A stretch of 64,000 nt of DNA from Streptomyces sp. GESEQ-35 (GTDB lineage Bacteria > Actinomycetota > Actinomycetes > Streptomycetales > Streptomycetaceae), in NCBI RefSeq assembly GCF_017948485.1, contig NZ_JAFFSX010000030.1, forward strand, positions 87,257-151,256. The letters are read 5' to 3'. The stretch's first letter is position 1. Each line of letters opens with the position of its first letter. The position numbers were made by a program, and so were the translations under genes. Below, one piece after another: positions 33,014 to 42,100 of this stretch. Under the pieces are notes generated by a model that worked only from the letters and a program-made list of their open reading frames with translations, was not told where the DNA came from and searched no databases.

Positions 33014-33328
33014 TCAGCGCTTGCTGGGCGGGAAGGTGGCGTCCATGGACCGAGCCGTTGATTCGTCGGTCGTCTTGTAGTAGCTGGCGCTCTTCCTCAT
33101 TTCCGCCTCTGCGGCGCGGAGCAGCGACTCTGCCTGCGTCATGGCGGAGTTGACCTCCTCGACCACTGACCTGTGGGCCCCGATGATCAATTCGATCAGT
33201 CCCTGATCGGAGACGCCTACGTCCGTATTGTCCTGTTCGTATTTCCTGGCTTGCTGAATGTCGTCAGCGGCTCTGCCTATTTGGGTCGCGTAGCTTTCCA
33301 GGTCGCCACCCTGAACCTTGAATCCCAT
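33014..33328 (-). CDS. EspC/WXG100-like small T7SS protein
   Basis: A 104-residue protein from ATG 33328, chosen because AAAGGTGAG lies just upstream (ATG 33346 is the longer option). It begins MGFKVQGGDLESYATQIGRA, a pattern typical of the EspC-type 'type VII secretion target' family, and is helical throughout. It carries SYYKTTDES (YxxxD) close to the end. It is probably co-exported with the WXG effector downstream (32238-32984). Confidence 0.75.
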   Translation of the reverse strand: MGFKVQGGDLESYATQIGRAADDIQQARKYEQDNTDVGVSDQGLIELIIGAHRSVVEEVNSAMTQAESLLRAAEAEMRKSASYYKTTDESTARSMDATFPPSKR

Positions 33329-33632
33329 CTGCTCACCTTTGTCCATTGGTCACAGCCGTTGCGACACGCTACCGCAAGCCACGCGGACGGATGTCGGCAG
33401 ACCGCGTCATGTGCTGCTTTCCTGCTTCGAGTGCCCTGTTGGCTATGGCCGGAGTGCGATTGCCGTACGCGCGTCCGAACTCTGGCCCATTCTTGGGCCG
33501 TTGAAAAGCGACTGCGCCTTACGGGTGCCGGACCGCGGTCATACGTGTTTGAGAATGTGGCAAGCGGCGGAGATTTGGTGAACGTTTCCGCGCTCCCGTC
33601 CGGCTCAGCGTCGACCACTAAGCTCCGTTGCC

Positions 33633-34025
33633 ATGACGACGCATGACGGTGAGGCGGCGAACAGGCCGGACGGGACCGGCGAGCAGCCGTTGTCCTCCGG
33701 GGTGAGTACGGACGAACTGCGGGCGCAGTTCCAGGCTCAGGGCCGTCCGGGGCTCGCGGAGAGCCGACGGCGTGACGCGCGGCAGGCGCGTGGGATGTAC
33801 GCGGCGTTCGCCGGGCTGGTGGCCGTGGTCTGCCTTGTCCTGATCGTCGTACGTCTCGCTGGGGGCGACGCGTTGGGTGTCTGGGTCGCCACGTATGCCG
33901 TGGGCATGGCCTTCAGCGGTTGGGGTTTCGTCCTGGCCCGGATGGGCCACACGCGCTGGGCGATGATGGTCACCTGTATCGGGGCAGCATTGGCGGGTAT
34001 CGGCGACAGCCCCGCATTCCGCTGA
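33633..34025 (+). CDS. Membrane protein with disordered N-terminus
   Basis: A 130-residue protein starting at ATG 33633. Residues 1-50 are polar (Gly/Glu/Arg), followed by three membrane helices (about 55-77, 80-102 and 107-123). No family was recognised. It is divergent from the EspC-like gene with a 304-base gap in which I see no other gene, and convergent with the membrane protein at 34109. Confidence 0.55.
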   Translation: MTTHDGEAANRPDGTGEQPLSSGVSTDELRAQFQAQGRPGLAESRRRDARQARGMYAAFAGLVAVVCLVLIVVRLAGGDALGVWVATYAVGMAFSGWGFVLARMGHTRWAMMVTCIGAALAGIGDSPAFR

Positions 34026-34108
34026 GGCATACCGACTTGGATCCGATGACCGGTCCAGGCCGCCGACCGGGCGGCAGGCGATGGCCCGGACCGACACCTG
34101 ATGCGAAG

Positions 34109-34855
34109 TCACACCTGACGGCGCGTCCTACCGATGAGATAGGCGAGACCCCACGCGGCGGCCGCGGCGAGCAGGAGGCCGAGCGGAGAGAACCAGTCGA
34201 CTCCGCCGTCGATTTCGTTGTTCCACCAGGCCTTGGCCGGGATGAAGGGGTCGGCCTCCATCATGTCGCCGATAGCGCTGGGTGATTGGCTCTCGGCGAT
34301 GATGAGCGGGACGGCGTTGGTGAAGCCGAAGAAGGCGCCGAGCGCGGCGATGACGGCCCCACTGACATGGGCGCCAATGCTGCGGTGCCCCACCAAGCCG
34401 ACCAGGCAGCCGACTGTCGCTCCGTTGACCAGCGCGTGGGCCAAATACAGGGTGTGGGCCGTGGTGAGCGACTGCTCTTTGTACGTGGCCAGGGTGAGAC
34501 CGCTGTAGAGCAGCGAGACGATGACCGAGGCGAAGAGCCCGAGGAAGACCGCGCCGACCGGATGACCACTTGCGTTCGGCGGCTGTCCGAACGTGGGCGC
34601 CTGGAACGGTGGCGCGGCGTACATCGGATGCATCGGTTGGGCCGGCGGCTGCCCCACGGCGGGCGGCATTCCCGGGTACGCCGGGGGCTGGCCAGGAACA
34701 GGCGGCGGACCGGCCTGCATCGGGGGCTGTCCAGGAGCAGGCGGTGGTCCGAACCCCGGTGGCTGCTGGGGCGAGGCGGGCTGGTTGTACGGGTTGTAGG
34801 GGTTCTGCGGTAGCTGTGGAGGCGGCGGTGGCGGCTGGAACGGCGGCTGGCTCAT
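34109..34855 (-). CDS. Membrane protein with Pro/Gln-rich N-terminus
   Basis: A 248-residue protein starting at ATG 34855. The first ~95 residues are Pro/Gln/Gly-rich (PPGFGPPPAPGQPP repeats), like many Streptomyces T7SS-locus proteins. Four membrane helices follow at about 100-122, 130-150, 157-180 and 222-242, with an external loop rich in Asp/Trp/Asn. Function unknown. It lies 82 bases downstream of the STAND-like NTPase on the same strand. Confidence 0.6.
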   Translation of the reverse strand: MSQPPFQPPPPPPQLPQNPYNPYNQPASPQQPPGFGPPPAPGQPPMQAGPPPVPGQPPAYPGMPPAVGQPPAQPMHPMYAAPPFQAPTFGQPPNASGHPVGAVFLGLFASVIVSLLYSGLTLATYKEQSLTTAHTLYLAHALVNGATVGCLVGLVGHRSIGAHVSGAVIAALGAFFGFTNAVPLIIAESQSPSAIGDMMEADPFIPAKAWWNNEIDGGVDWFSPLGLLLAAAAAWGLAYLIGRTRRQV

Positions 34856-34937
34856 TGAATTCCCACGGAGTGAACTGGCAAAGGCAGCAAGCTATCAGTG
34901 AGATCAGAAGGGTGCCGTCGGAGTCGAGTTACGTCCG

Positions 34938-36857
34938 CTACGAGGCCGTCGCCGGGTCCGTCCAGCGGATGCGGAGGGCCTTCGCTCCGCGCTCGGTAGC
35001 GACGAGGAGGATGCCGTCGGGGGAGAGGTCGGCGGCGGTGAAGGGTGTGTCGGACAGCAGCGTGGCCACGACTTCCTCGTTCGGCCGGTGCCGGACGCGC
35101 AGGTAGTCGGCGCCGCGGCTCAGTGTCAGTGGGGCGGCGGCGCGCTCGTCCTCGGAGGGGCGTAGGACCTGCGTCAGGTCGGGGGCGGTGTCTGTGTCGC
35201 CTGCGAGGCTGTGGATGAGCACTGCGGAAGCGCCGGATGGTTCGCCGACCGGGTGTGCGCCGGGCGTGCCTGTGGGTACGACGAGGATGGCGACGGGCGT
35301 GGCCGGCCCCTCATGGCTGGGCAGGCTGCCGACGGTCACGGCGGTGATGCCGGGGACGGGCCGGCTCCACAGGGTCTGCCAGGGCAGGTCAAGACCGAGC
35401 CGGTGTATGGCGTCCGCGTAGTCGGGCAGGCCGTCCTCGACGAACGCGGTCTCCAGCAGGGCGGCGCGCAGCACGGCGGGCGCCTGGGTGCGGGTCAGCA
35501 AGGGGGCCGTACGCAGGTATGTACGGGCCGGTGCGCCGAGCTCATCGGTCGGGACGGCTTCGACGGCGGCGCGGAGCGGCACCGGGTCGGCGTGTACGAA
35601 CAGCCCCGGGTCCGTGAGGAGTTGGGGCAGCAGGCCGGCCTCCAGGGTGTGGCCCGCGATGTGGTCGCGTACGTAGGGGTCGGCCTTGCCCCAGTCCTGC
35701 TCCGGCACGGCCTCGAGCAGCGTCATCGCGATCTGGGTCTGAGCGGCGCGGACGTTCGGCAGACCGGCACGGACTTCGTCACCGATGGCCGGGTGCAGCA
35801 GCTGGAGCAGCGTACGGGTGCCGTCGTCTCCGTCCGCCTGAAGCGACTGGACGAACGGTCCGGTCAGCGCACCGCTGCCCGCGATGACTCCGCTCATGTC
35901 CTTGCCCGCAACGGCGTTGGCGAGCCGCGCCCAGACGTCGACGGGCAGACCTTCGCCGTCCGCAAGGGCGAGGGGCGCCAGGAGGTGGCGCAATGTCTGC
36001 GGGTCGGCTCCGAGGCGGCGGGCGTGCAGGTCGAGTGCCTGGCCGATGGACGAAGGGAGGAGGGCCTCGTCGCGCGGGGCGAAGGTGTAGGGACTCGCCA
36101 GGAGGCTCTGCACGGCGAGTTGCACGGTGAGCGGACTGGTCCCGGCTCGGCGTCCGATCGCCTCGGCGAGGGACCGTCTCGTCGGAGCGTCGGTGGTGAA
36201 CGGCGTGTCCGGCGCGCCGAGTTGGGGGTTGAGCAGCGCCTCGGCCTGCAACACCAGGCCCTGCGGGTCCGCCCATTGCGGTGCATCGAGATCGATGACC
36301 TGCACGGTGCCGGCAGGGAGGCCGGCTGCGAACTCGTCCGCGAGCGGGCGAGGCATCTCCGTGAGCAGGCGGACCGTCCCGATGGCAGCGAGAGGCTTGA
36401 GTAGCTCTCGCGTGAGCCGTGCCGGTTCGTCCGCGGCCCGTACCGGTCCGGCCTGATCGACGTCCGGTACGACCACGGTCACGGAGTCCGTGAGGTTGGC
36501 CAGCTCGGTGAACACGTCCGATACGTCGTCGGCCGCCAGGCCGAAATGATCGGCGAGAAGCCGGACGACCTGGGCCGCGGTCATCCCGGCCGCCCCCGGC
36601 ACAGCGGGCGCGGGCAGCTCGGGCGGCACGGTCGACGGGTCGAGGTCGTCCAGGGGGAGCCGCTTGCGGTACTCCGGGTCGCAGAGCATCAGGAACCCGG
36701 TGATCAGATGCGATCGACCACTACCCGGGTCTCCCGTCAGGACTACGACGCGCGGGGTGCCCGGCCGCTCCATCCGCCAGGCGGCGAGGGCACGCAGCAC
36801 TGCCGTGCGGCCGCCTATGTAGGGGTGCGGAGCGTAGCCAATGGGTGCGCCAGCCAT
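34938..36857 (-). CDS. STAND-like P-loop NTPase near the toxin immunity cluster
   Basis: A 639-residue protein starting at ATG 36857, with AGGAG 8 bases upstream. The P-loop is GDPGSGRS (residues 42-49), with Arg where Lys is expected; the Walker B-type strand is SVTVVVPDVDQ. A winged-helix and helical-repeat region typical of STAND/NACHT ATPases follows (TRRSLAEAIGRRAGTSPLTV). The last ~90 residues contain what reads as a single WD-type blade (AADLSPDGILLVATERG). STAND proteins are signalling switches that oligomerise on sensing a trigger. It is not EccA, which has a different AAA+ layout. Linked to the immunity genes by strand and short gaps. Confidence 0.65.
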   Translation of the reverse strand: MAGAPIGYAPHPYIGGRTAVLRALAAWRMERPGTPRVVVLTGDPGSGRSHLITGFLMLCDPEYRKRLPLDDLDPSTVPPELPAPAVPGAAGMTAAQVVRLLADHFGLAADDVSDVFTELANLTDSVTVVVPDVDQAGPVRAADEPARLTRELLKPLAAIGTVRLLTEMPRPLADEFAAGLPAGTVQVIDLDAPQWADPQGLVLQAEALLNPQLGAPDTPFTTDAPTRRSLAEAIGRRAGTSPLTVQLAVQSLLASPYTFAPRDEALLPSSIGQALDLHARRLGADPQTLRHLLAPLALADGEGLPVDVWARLANAVAGKDMSGVIAGSGALTGPFVQSLQADGDDGTRTLLQLLHPAIGDEVRAGLPNVRAAQTQIAMTLLEAVPEQDWGKADPYVRDHIAGHTLEAGLLPQLLTDPGLFVHADPVPLRAAVEAVPTDELGAPARTYLRTAPLLTRTQAPAVLRAALLETAFVEDGLPDYADAIHRLGLDLPWQTLWSRPVPGITAVTVGSLPSHEGPATPVAILVVPTGTPGAHPVGEPSGASAVLIHSLAGDTDTAPDLTQVLRPSEDERAAAPLTLSRGADYLRVRHRPNEEVVATLLSDTPFTAADLSPDGILLVATERGAKALRIRWTDPATAS

Positions 36858-36936
36858 GGGTATCACTCCTGGTTGGGGTGGTGGGGCGGTCGGGGGGAGG
36901 GGTGCGGAGGGGCTGCCCTGGGGGCCCGCCCGGCTG

Positions 36937-37263
36937 TCACGTGTTGCGCGTGCGGTTCTTCCGGTACAGCGCGATGGCCTGCTCGATCGGGTAGTTGGGG
37001 ACGGTGACGGCTTCACCGGTCTCCTTCGACACCACGATCTTGGCTCCGCCGGGTGGGGCTGGTTGAGGGCGGCCGGTGGCGTTGGTGCGGGGCGGGACGA
37101 CCGTGTACACCAGGTACCCGATGTCGAACTCGTGGACCTGGAGTTCGGCGGGGGTGCCGTCGGGGAGTTTGGGCTGGGCGTAGCGGGAGCGGACGATTGC
37201 GATGGCCTGGTCGGGGGTGGTGGGTGGGCCTTGGGGGGCGGCGGCAGGGATGTCCGGGGTCAT
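36937..37263 (-). CDS. YrhB/Imm35-like immunity protein
   Basis: A 108-residue protein starting at ATG 37263, with AAGGAG 8 bases upstream. The alpha/beta layout and motifs (DQAIAIVRSRYAQPKLPDGT, LQVHEFDIGYLVYTVVP, then a KIVVSKETGEAV strand pair and a final helix) resemble YrhB-domain (Imm35-type) immunity proteins. The family call is tentative. A frameshifted copy lies at 38144-38271, between the two Imm49-like genes. It is the third intact gene in the run behind the large toxin. Confidence 0.55.
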   Translation of the reverse strand: MTPDIPAAAPQGPPTTPDQAIAIVRSRYAQPKLPDGTPAELQVHEFDIGYLVYTVVPPRTNATGRPQPAPPGGAKIVVSKETGEAVTVPNYPIEQAIALYRKNRTRNT

Positions 37264-37285
37264 TGAGGGCACTCCTTGTTGGGGA

Positions 37286-38143
37286 TCAGGTGGGGAAGTT
37301 GCCGACGCGGCCGCGTTCCAGCAGGTACTTCGGGATGTAGCCGGACTCCACCTCGATGGCGACGCCGCCGTCGTAGGCGAGGCAGGCCATGGCCAGGGGG
37401 CCCAGCGCGACGAGACCGCTCACCTGCGCTGCCGTCGACTCTTCGGCAGTCCAGTATTTCTTGTGCCAATGCAGGGCCTGGACCAGCTCTGCATTGAAGC
37501 GCTCACCGTCGCCTCGGACGAAGCGGTGGAACAGGTTGAGCGGGGGATACAGGACATGCAGCATCAGACTGCGGTCGGCGGTCTGCAGGACTTCGGGATT
37601 CGTGCCATCGATCGCGGCCACCAACTTGTCGCCGAGAGCGGGACCTTGCTTCCAGTACGTCTGGAGCGTGTCGACCCAGTCGTAGATGTACTCGTCGTAT
37701 ACCGCTCCGGACTCGCGCAGCAGCGAGATCGGGACGTCGCTCAGCTCTGTGAGTCGTTCGGGTTCGCGGCAGACGAGCGCCAAGTAGAAGGCGGTGACCC
37801 AGTTGCCCGCGTTTGCGGGCGGCTGGGAGCCGGTGGAAGGGATCGTGCGCAGCTTGCCTGAGATCAGGCATTCCACGGTGGGTTCCGATGAGGTGGCGGA
37901 CCGGAACAGGGCGGAGCCGATCTGCATGGCCGCCACCCATGCCTCCCAGGTCTCAATGCGCGCGGCGCGGGGATCGAGCGCGCAGTGGTTCTTGGCGTTC
38001 GCCAGTGCCCTGTTCAGACCGGTGTTGAACGTGCTGGGCATGGTTTCGAGCTTCCGCACCCGCGCTTCGGTGTCCTCGATGAGTGCTGGCACGTTGAAAA
38101 TGCGGTCGGCAGGCACCTCGTGACATATCACTTGTGCAGTCAT
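37286..38143 (-). CDS. Imm49-family immunity protein, copy 2
   Basis: A 285-residue protein starting at ATG 38143, with GGCAGGA next to the start; the longer frame to 38227 runs through the Imm35-like remnant. It is all-helical and matches the Imm49 pattern: RIETWEAWVAAMQIGSALF, GNWVTAFYLALVCRE, LRESGAVYDEYIYDWV and the closing PKYLLERGRVGNFPT. Imm49 proteins protect against toxins of contact-dependent or T7SS polymorphic systems. It is paralogous to the gene at 38328 and 22 bases upstream of the intact Imm35-like gene. Confidence 0.8.
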   Translation of the reverse strand: MTAQVICHEVPADRIFNVPALIEDTEARVRKLETMPSTFNTGLNRALANAKNHCALDPRAARIETWEAWVAAMQIGSALFRSATSSEPTVECLISGKLRTIPSTGSQPPANAGNWVTAFYLALVCREPERLTELSDVPISLLRESGAVYDEYIYDWVDTLQTYWKQGPALGDKLVAAIDGTNPEVLQTADRSLMLHVLYPPLNLFHRFVRGDGERFNAELVQALHWHKKYWTAEESTAAQVSGLVALGPLAMACLAYDGGVAIEVESGYIPKYLLERGRVGNFPT

Positions 38144-38271
38144 TCCTGCCTGGCCTTCGGCTTCCGGTTGTCGAGCTCGTGGACCTGGAGTTCGGCGGGG
38201 TGCCTTCGCCGAGTCTGCGCTGGGCATAACACATGCGGACGATGTCGACGCCTTGGCCCGGGGTGGTGGTG
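38144..38271 (-). pseudogene. Frameshifted, truncated copy of the YrhB/Imm35-like gene
   Basis: On the minus strand this region reads TTPGQGVDIVRMCYAQRRLG, matching TTPDQAIAIVRSRYAQPKLP of the intact gene, then loses frame. The matching continues in another frame as PAELQVHELD. The break is one missing base in a G-run on the plus strand: GGGG at 38197-38200 against GGGGG at 37150-37154 in the intact copy, with nearly identical flanks. The C-terminal two thirds are absent and the copy runs into the Imm49 start. Confidence 0.85.
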
Positions 38272-38327
38272 TCGGAAGCCTTCGGTGTCCTGTCCGCTAC
38301 TTGGGTTGTGACCGACTGGTGCGTTGA

Positions 38328-39179
38328 CTATGTGGGGAACTCGCCGTACCAGCCGCCGTCGAGGAGGTACTTGGGCAGGTACTCGGACTCGACGTCGACG
38401 GTGAAACCCGAGTCCAGGGCCAGGCAGGCGATGGCCAGGGGGCCGAGGGCGATGAGTCCGTCCGAATCGCGCGCCAGTTCCTCGTCGCGGGTCCAGTAGT
38501 CCTTGTGCCATCCGACGGTCTTGGCCAGCTCGGTGTTGAACCTGTCCTGGTCGCCGCGCACCACCTGGGTCAAGAGATTCATGGGTGGGTACATGAGGTT
38601 CAGTACGGCGCTTCGCGAGGCAGGTCGGAGCACCTCGGGGTCGGTGCCGTCCACCGCGGCGAGCAGTTTGTCGCCGAGTTCCGGCCGCTTGAGCCAGTAC
38701 GCCTGCAGTGCTTCGACCCAGGAGTAGATGTACTCGTCGAAGCCACCAGCTTCGCGCAGCAGGGAAACGGGGACCCGGCACAGGTCGTTCGTACGCTGCC
38801 TGTCACGGCACACACAAGTGAGCCAGAAAGCCGTGAGCCAGTTGCCTGCGTGGGCCCAGGGCTTGGCACCGGAGGCGAAGACGCGCTCCTTGTGGCCGAC
38901 CTGACATTCGACTGTCGGCGTTGTCGCGAGGGCCGAGGTGAAGAGGGCGGAGCCCACTTGCATCGCGACGACACAGGCTTCCCAGGTCTCGAGTTTGTCG
39001 GCTTTGGGATCTCCCGAGCAGCGAGTGGCGAGGAGGGTGGTCGCGGAGCTCAGGGCCGTGGAGAACCACTCGGGATCCTCCTCAAGGTCCTCGAGTTCCT
39101 CTTCGAGCCCTGCCTCCAGCTCTCGAAGTACCTGAGGTAGAGCTCCCGTCAGGAAGTCATGACGTGGAATCTTGATCAT
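38328..39179 (-). CDS. Imm49-family immunity protein, copy 1 (toxin-adjacent)
   Basis: A 283-residue protein from ATG 39179, chosen for AGGAAGG at ~6 bases; ATG 39185 is too close to that site. The start lies 23 bases inside the end of the toxin gene, so the two are translationally coupled. It is all-helical with the Imm49 hallmarks KLETWEACVVAMQVGSALF, GNWLTAFWLTCVCR, FDEYIYSWVEALQAYW, YPPMNLLTQVVRGD and the ending PKYLLDGGWYGEFPT. As the immediate neighbour it is the best candidate for the cognate immunity protein against the C-terminal nuclease-like domain. Confidence 0.85.
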   Translation of the reverse strand: MIKIPRHDFLTGALPQVLRELEAGLEEELEDLEEDPEWFSTALSSATTLLATRCSGDPKADKLETWEACVVAMQVGSALFTSALATTPTVECQVGHKERVFASGAKPWAHAGNWLTAFWLTCVCRDRQRTNDLCRVPVSLLREAGGFDEYIYSWVEALQAYWLKRPELGDKLLAAVDGTDPEVLRPASRSAVLNLMYPPMNLLTQVVRGDQDRFNTELAKTVGWHKDYWTRDEELARDSDGLIALGPLAIACLALDSGFTVDVESEYLPKYLLDGGWYGEFPT

Positions 39180-42100
39180 CTTCATCCTTCCTGGGCCTGA
39201 TGTCGTATTCCTTCATCAGGTATCCCTCGTGTGACCTGGTGGTCTCGTTGGAGTTCCCCTTCACCAGCACGTACTTCACACGGCCCGCCTTCAGTGCCGT
39301 GCGAAGGTTACGTGCCAGGTCCAGTTCATCCTGGGCGGCCTTGCGAATTGCCTCGGCCTTCACGGGGTCGGTCTCCGCGGCTGCCTCGTTCAACCCTTGC
39401 AGACCGCGCTTGCGCATCTCGTGCATGATCGTCTTGAAGTACTCGCGGGTGCCCTGGGCGACCTGCGGGACGGCCGGGTTCGCAGAGTCAGCGTCACTCT
39501 CGGCCTCCTGGTTCTCGTCACCGGTTGTCTGCTGTTCGTCGTAACCATCTTCGCCGGGCTCGGGGCGGTCGGGGTCATCCGTGTCCAGCGGGAGTCCCTG
39601 ACGGTCTCCCTCTCCGGCCGTCAGGGAACCCTTGCACTCCACGACCACGTAGTCGAACTCGGTCTCATTCGGCGGCGCGTCCCATACCTGATCGAATCGG
39701 TTGTTTCCTTCGCCGCGATTGTCGATACGGACGGCGCCGGCGAATGCATTGGGGATCGCATGGAATTCGGCGACTTCGTCTCCGTACGTCTCGCTTTCCT
39801 TGCCCCTCTTCGCATGGAATGGCCTGTGCTCGTCGTCGGCCTCTTTGAAGGCGGCCCTGTTCTCAGGAGTGTCGTCGTTCTTGAGCGCCTGTTTTGCCGT
39901 TTCCCTCTTCGCGTGCGGGACTCTGTCCGCCTCGATCGCGTCTGCCCGGGACCCGGCACGCTCATCGAGCTTGTCGAGGGTGTCCTGGGAGGGGCTGCCA
40001 TGGGTCCGGCCCACCGGCTCCGCGTTCGGGTCGACGTACGTCGGAGCCGGAGCCTGCGGGACTCTGCTCGCTGGCATCCACGGACTCTGCGGGTCACCGG
40101 TGGCACGAAGTATGGGTAGATAGTGGCCCTTGTACTTGGCTTCACGCGAATGCCTGTGTCCGTCTGATTCCCGGTAGTACTCGTCGAAGAAGTCGGGATC
40201 GGTATTCGCCAGGTGGACCATGTGGTCGATCCACTCGTCGTCCGTCCTGGGATCGTTTATGGGGTCGCCCGTCGGCTGTGCGGGGCCCTCGGGGCGCTGC
40301 GATGTCTCCGGCTTCCCTGTGTTCGCAGAGGTCTCGGGGGCGACCTCCCCGTACAAGTGCTTCTTGCCTGCCGTGGACTCGTTGATGTGCCGGGACGCGT
40401 CCGCGTTCTTACCGTCCGGCAGGCTCTCGCGTATGGGGACCGCGGAGTCCTTGGTCATGTCGCTCGGGCGGTTGCGACGGTCGTCGGCCGGCGACTGAGT
40501 CTCGGACCGGTCCTTGTCCGGCGTCTCCAACCGCGGATTGTCATCGACGTGATCGGGGCGCGTCCGGTCCGGTCGCTGACCGTCTGGGCGGTCGCTGGTC
40601 TCCGGCTTCCTCTGCGTGCCCGTGTCCCGATGCGGGTCCGAAGTGCGGGGATCGGATGTACGCGGATCCGTGGTGCGGGGATCCGCAGTGCGCGGGTCGG
40701 TGGCCCGGGGGTCCGTGCTCTGCTGGTGCGGAATCGATGTACGCGGGTCCGAGGGCGTGGTGGTCTGCTGAGCTGTGTCCCGGTTGGTGGTGGGGTCGTT
40801 CGGGGGGTCCGTCGCAGTCCGGGTGGGTGTCGCGTCCTTGTCCGGCGTGCCGTTGTCGGTGTCGACGGGTGTCGTGTGGCTGGGCGGCTGCCCGTGTTCC
40901 GAAGGGGAGTCGGGCCGGGTCGGGCTCTCTGCCGTCGCGGTCGGCTGCTCGGACTCCTTGTCGGGGGTGCGGCCCTGCTCGTCGGGGTGTGTCGCCCCGT
41001 CCGGCTGCTGCTGGTCAGCGTCGCTGTCTCGAGTTTCCGGGGTGTCCTGGGAGGGCCCCTGGCCATCAGGCGTGTCCGGGTCCGGCGACATGCTCGGGTC
41101 GGCCGTCGACGGCTGCGCAGGGTCCGCGTTGTTCGCTGCGTCTGGGGGTGACGGGGCCGCCGACTCGGGAGAGATGGTTCCCGTGTCGGTGTTGTCGCCC
41201 TGCTCCGGGGTGTCGGGCGAGACGCCGTTCTGTGGCGGCTGGCCGTTGTTCTCGGAGGCCTCCGGCTGGGACTGGTCGTTCTGGCCCTCGGAGTCGGCGG
41301 CGTCCGGCTGGGTGAGGTCTATCGGGTTCCGGTCGGCGTCCAGCGGGATGTGCCAGACGTGTTCGGCGTTGTCGATGTGGAGGGGCTGGGTGCTGACCTC
41401 TCCGCTCTGCGTGTCGATCCAGACGATGTTGCCGTTGTGGTTGACGACGTTGAAGGCGTGGCCGCCCCCGTTGTTGGGCCAGTCGACCTGGACGATGGCC
41501 GCTGAGCCGGGGCCCGATTGCTGGAGTACCGACGCGATGTTGTTGGCGGTGTCGGGGTCGTTGCCGGGGCCGGCGTAGGTGTGTGCGGCGCCGGTCCAGC
41601 GGATCTGGTTCTCGTTGGCGTTGTCCTCGGGGGACCAGGGGTCGGGGTTGCCGTGTTCGTCGCTGTCGAGGGTGCGGGGGGCGGAGACCTGGGGGTTGCC
41701 GTACCAGGTCTCCAGGAAGGAACGGGAGCAGTCGGCGCAGTTGTTGCTGCGGCCGGGGACTTCGTTGCCGCCGTCGTTCTGGAGCTGGGACCAGGGGCCG
41801 AAGGGGTCGGGGAACCGTTCCGGGGTGCCGTCCTCGTTGTGCGGGACGGCGTCGGCCAGGGCCTGCTGGTCGTCGGGGTCCGGTTCGGACAGGCCTCCCG
41901 GGTAGTGGTCCAGGTCGGCGCGGATGTCCTCCAGGCTGTCCTGCTCGGGGTGTTGCTGGTTCTCGGGGGTCCCGGAGTTGGTCTGGGGCGACCCCGGCGC
42001 CTGCGGCGTGTCAGGGGTCGCGTGCGACGGTGGCGTCGAGGCACCCGGGGTGGTGATGACGGTGTGGATCGGGACCGCCGTCACCTGTTGTTGCTGTTGA

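Noticed and set aside
34938..36857. P-loop protein as the missing EccA
   Set aside because: The layout is STAND-like (P-loop at residue 42, then a helical region and WD-like end) and not TPR plus AAA+ as in EccA.
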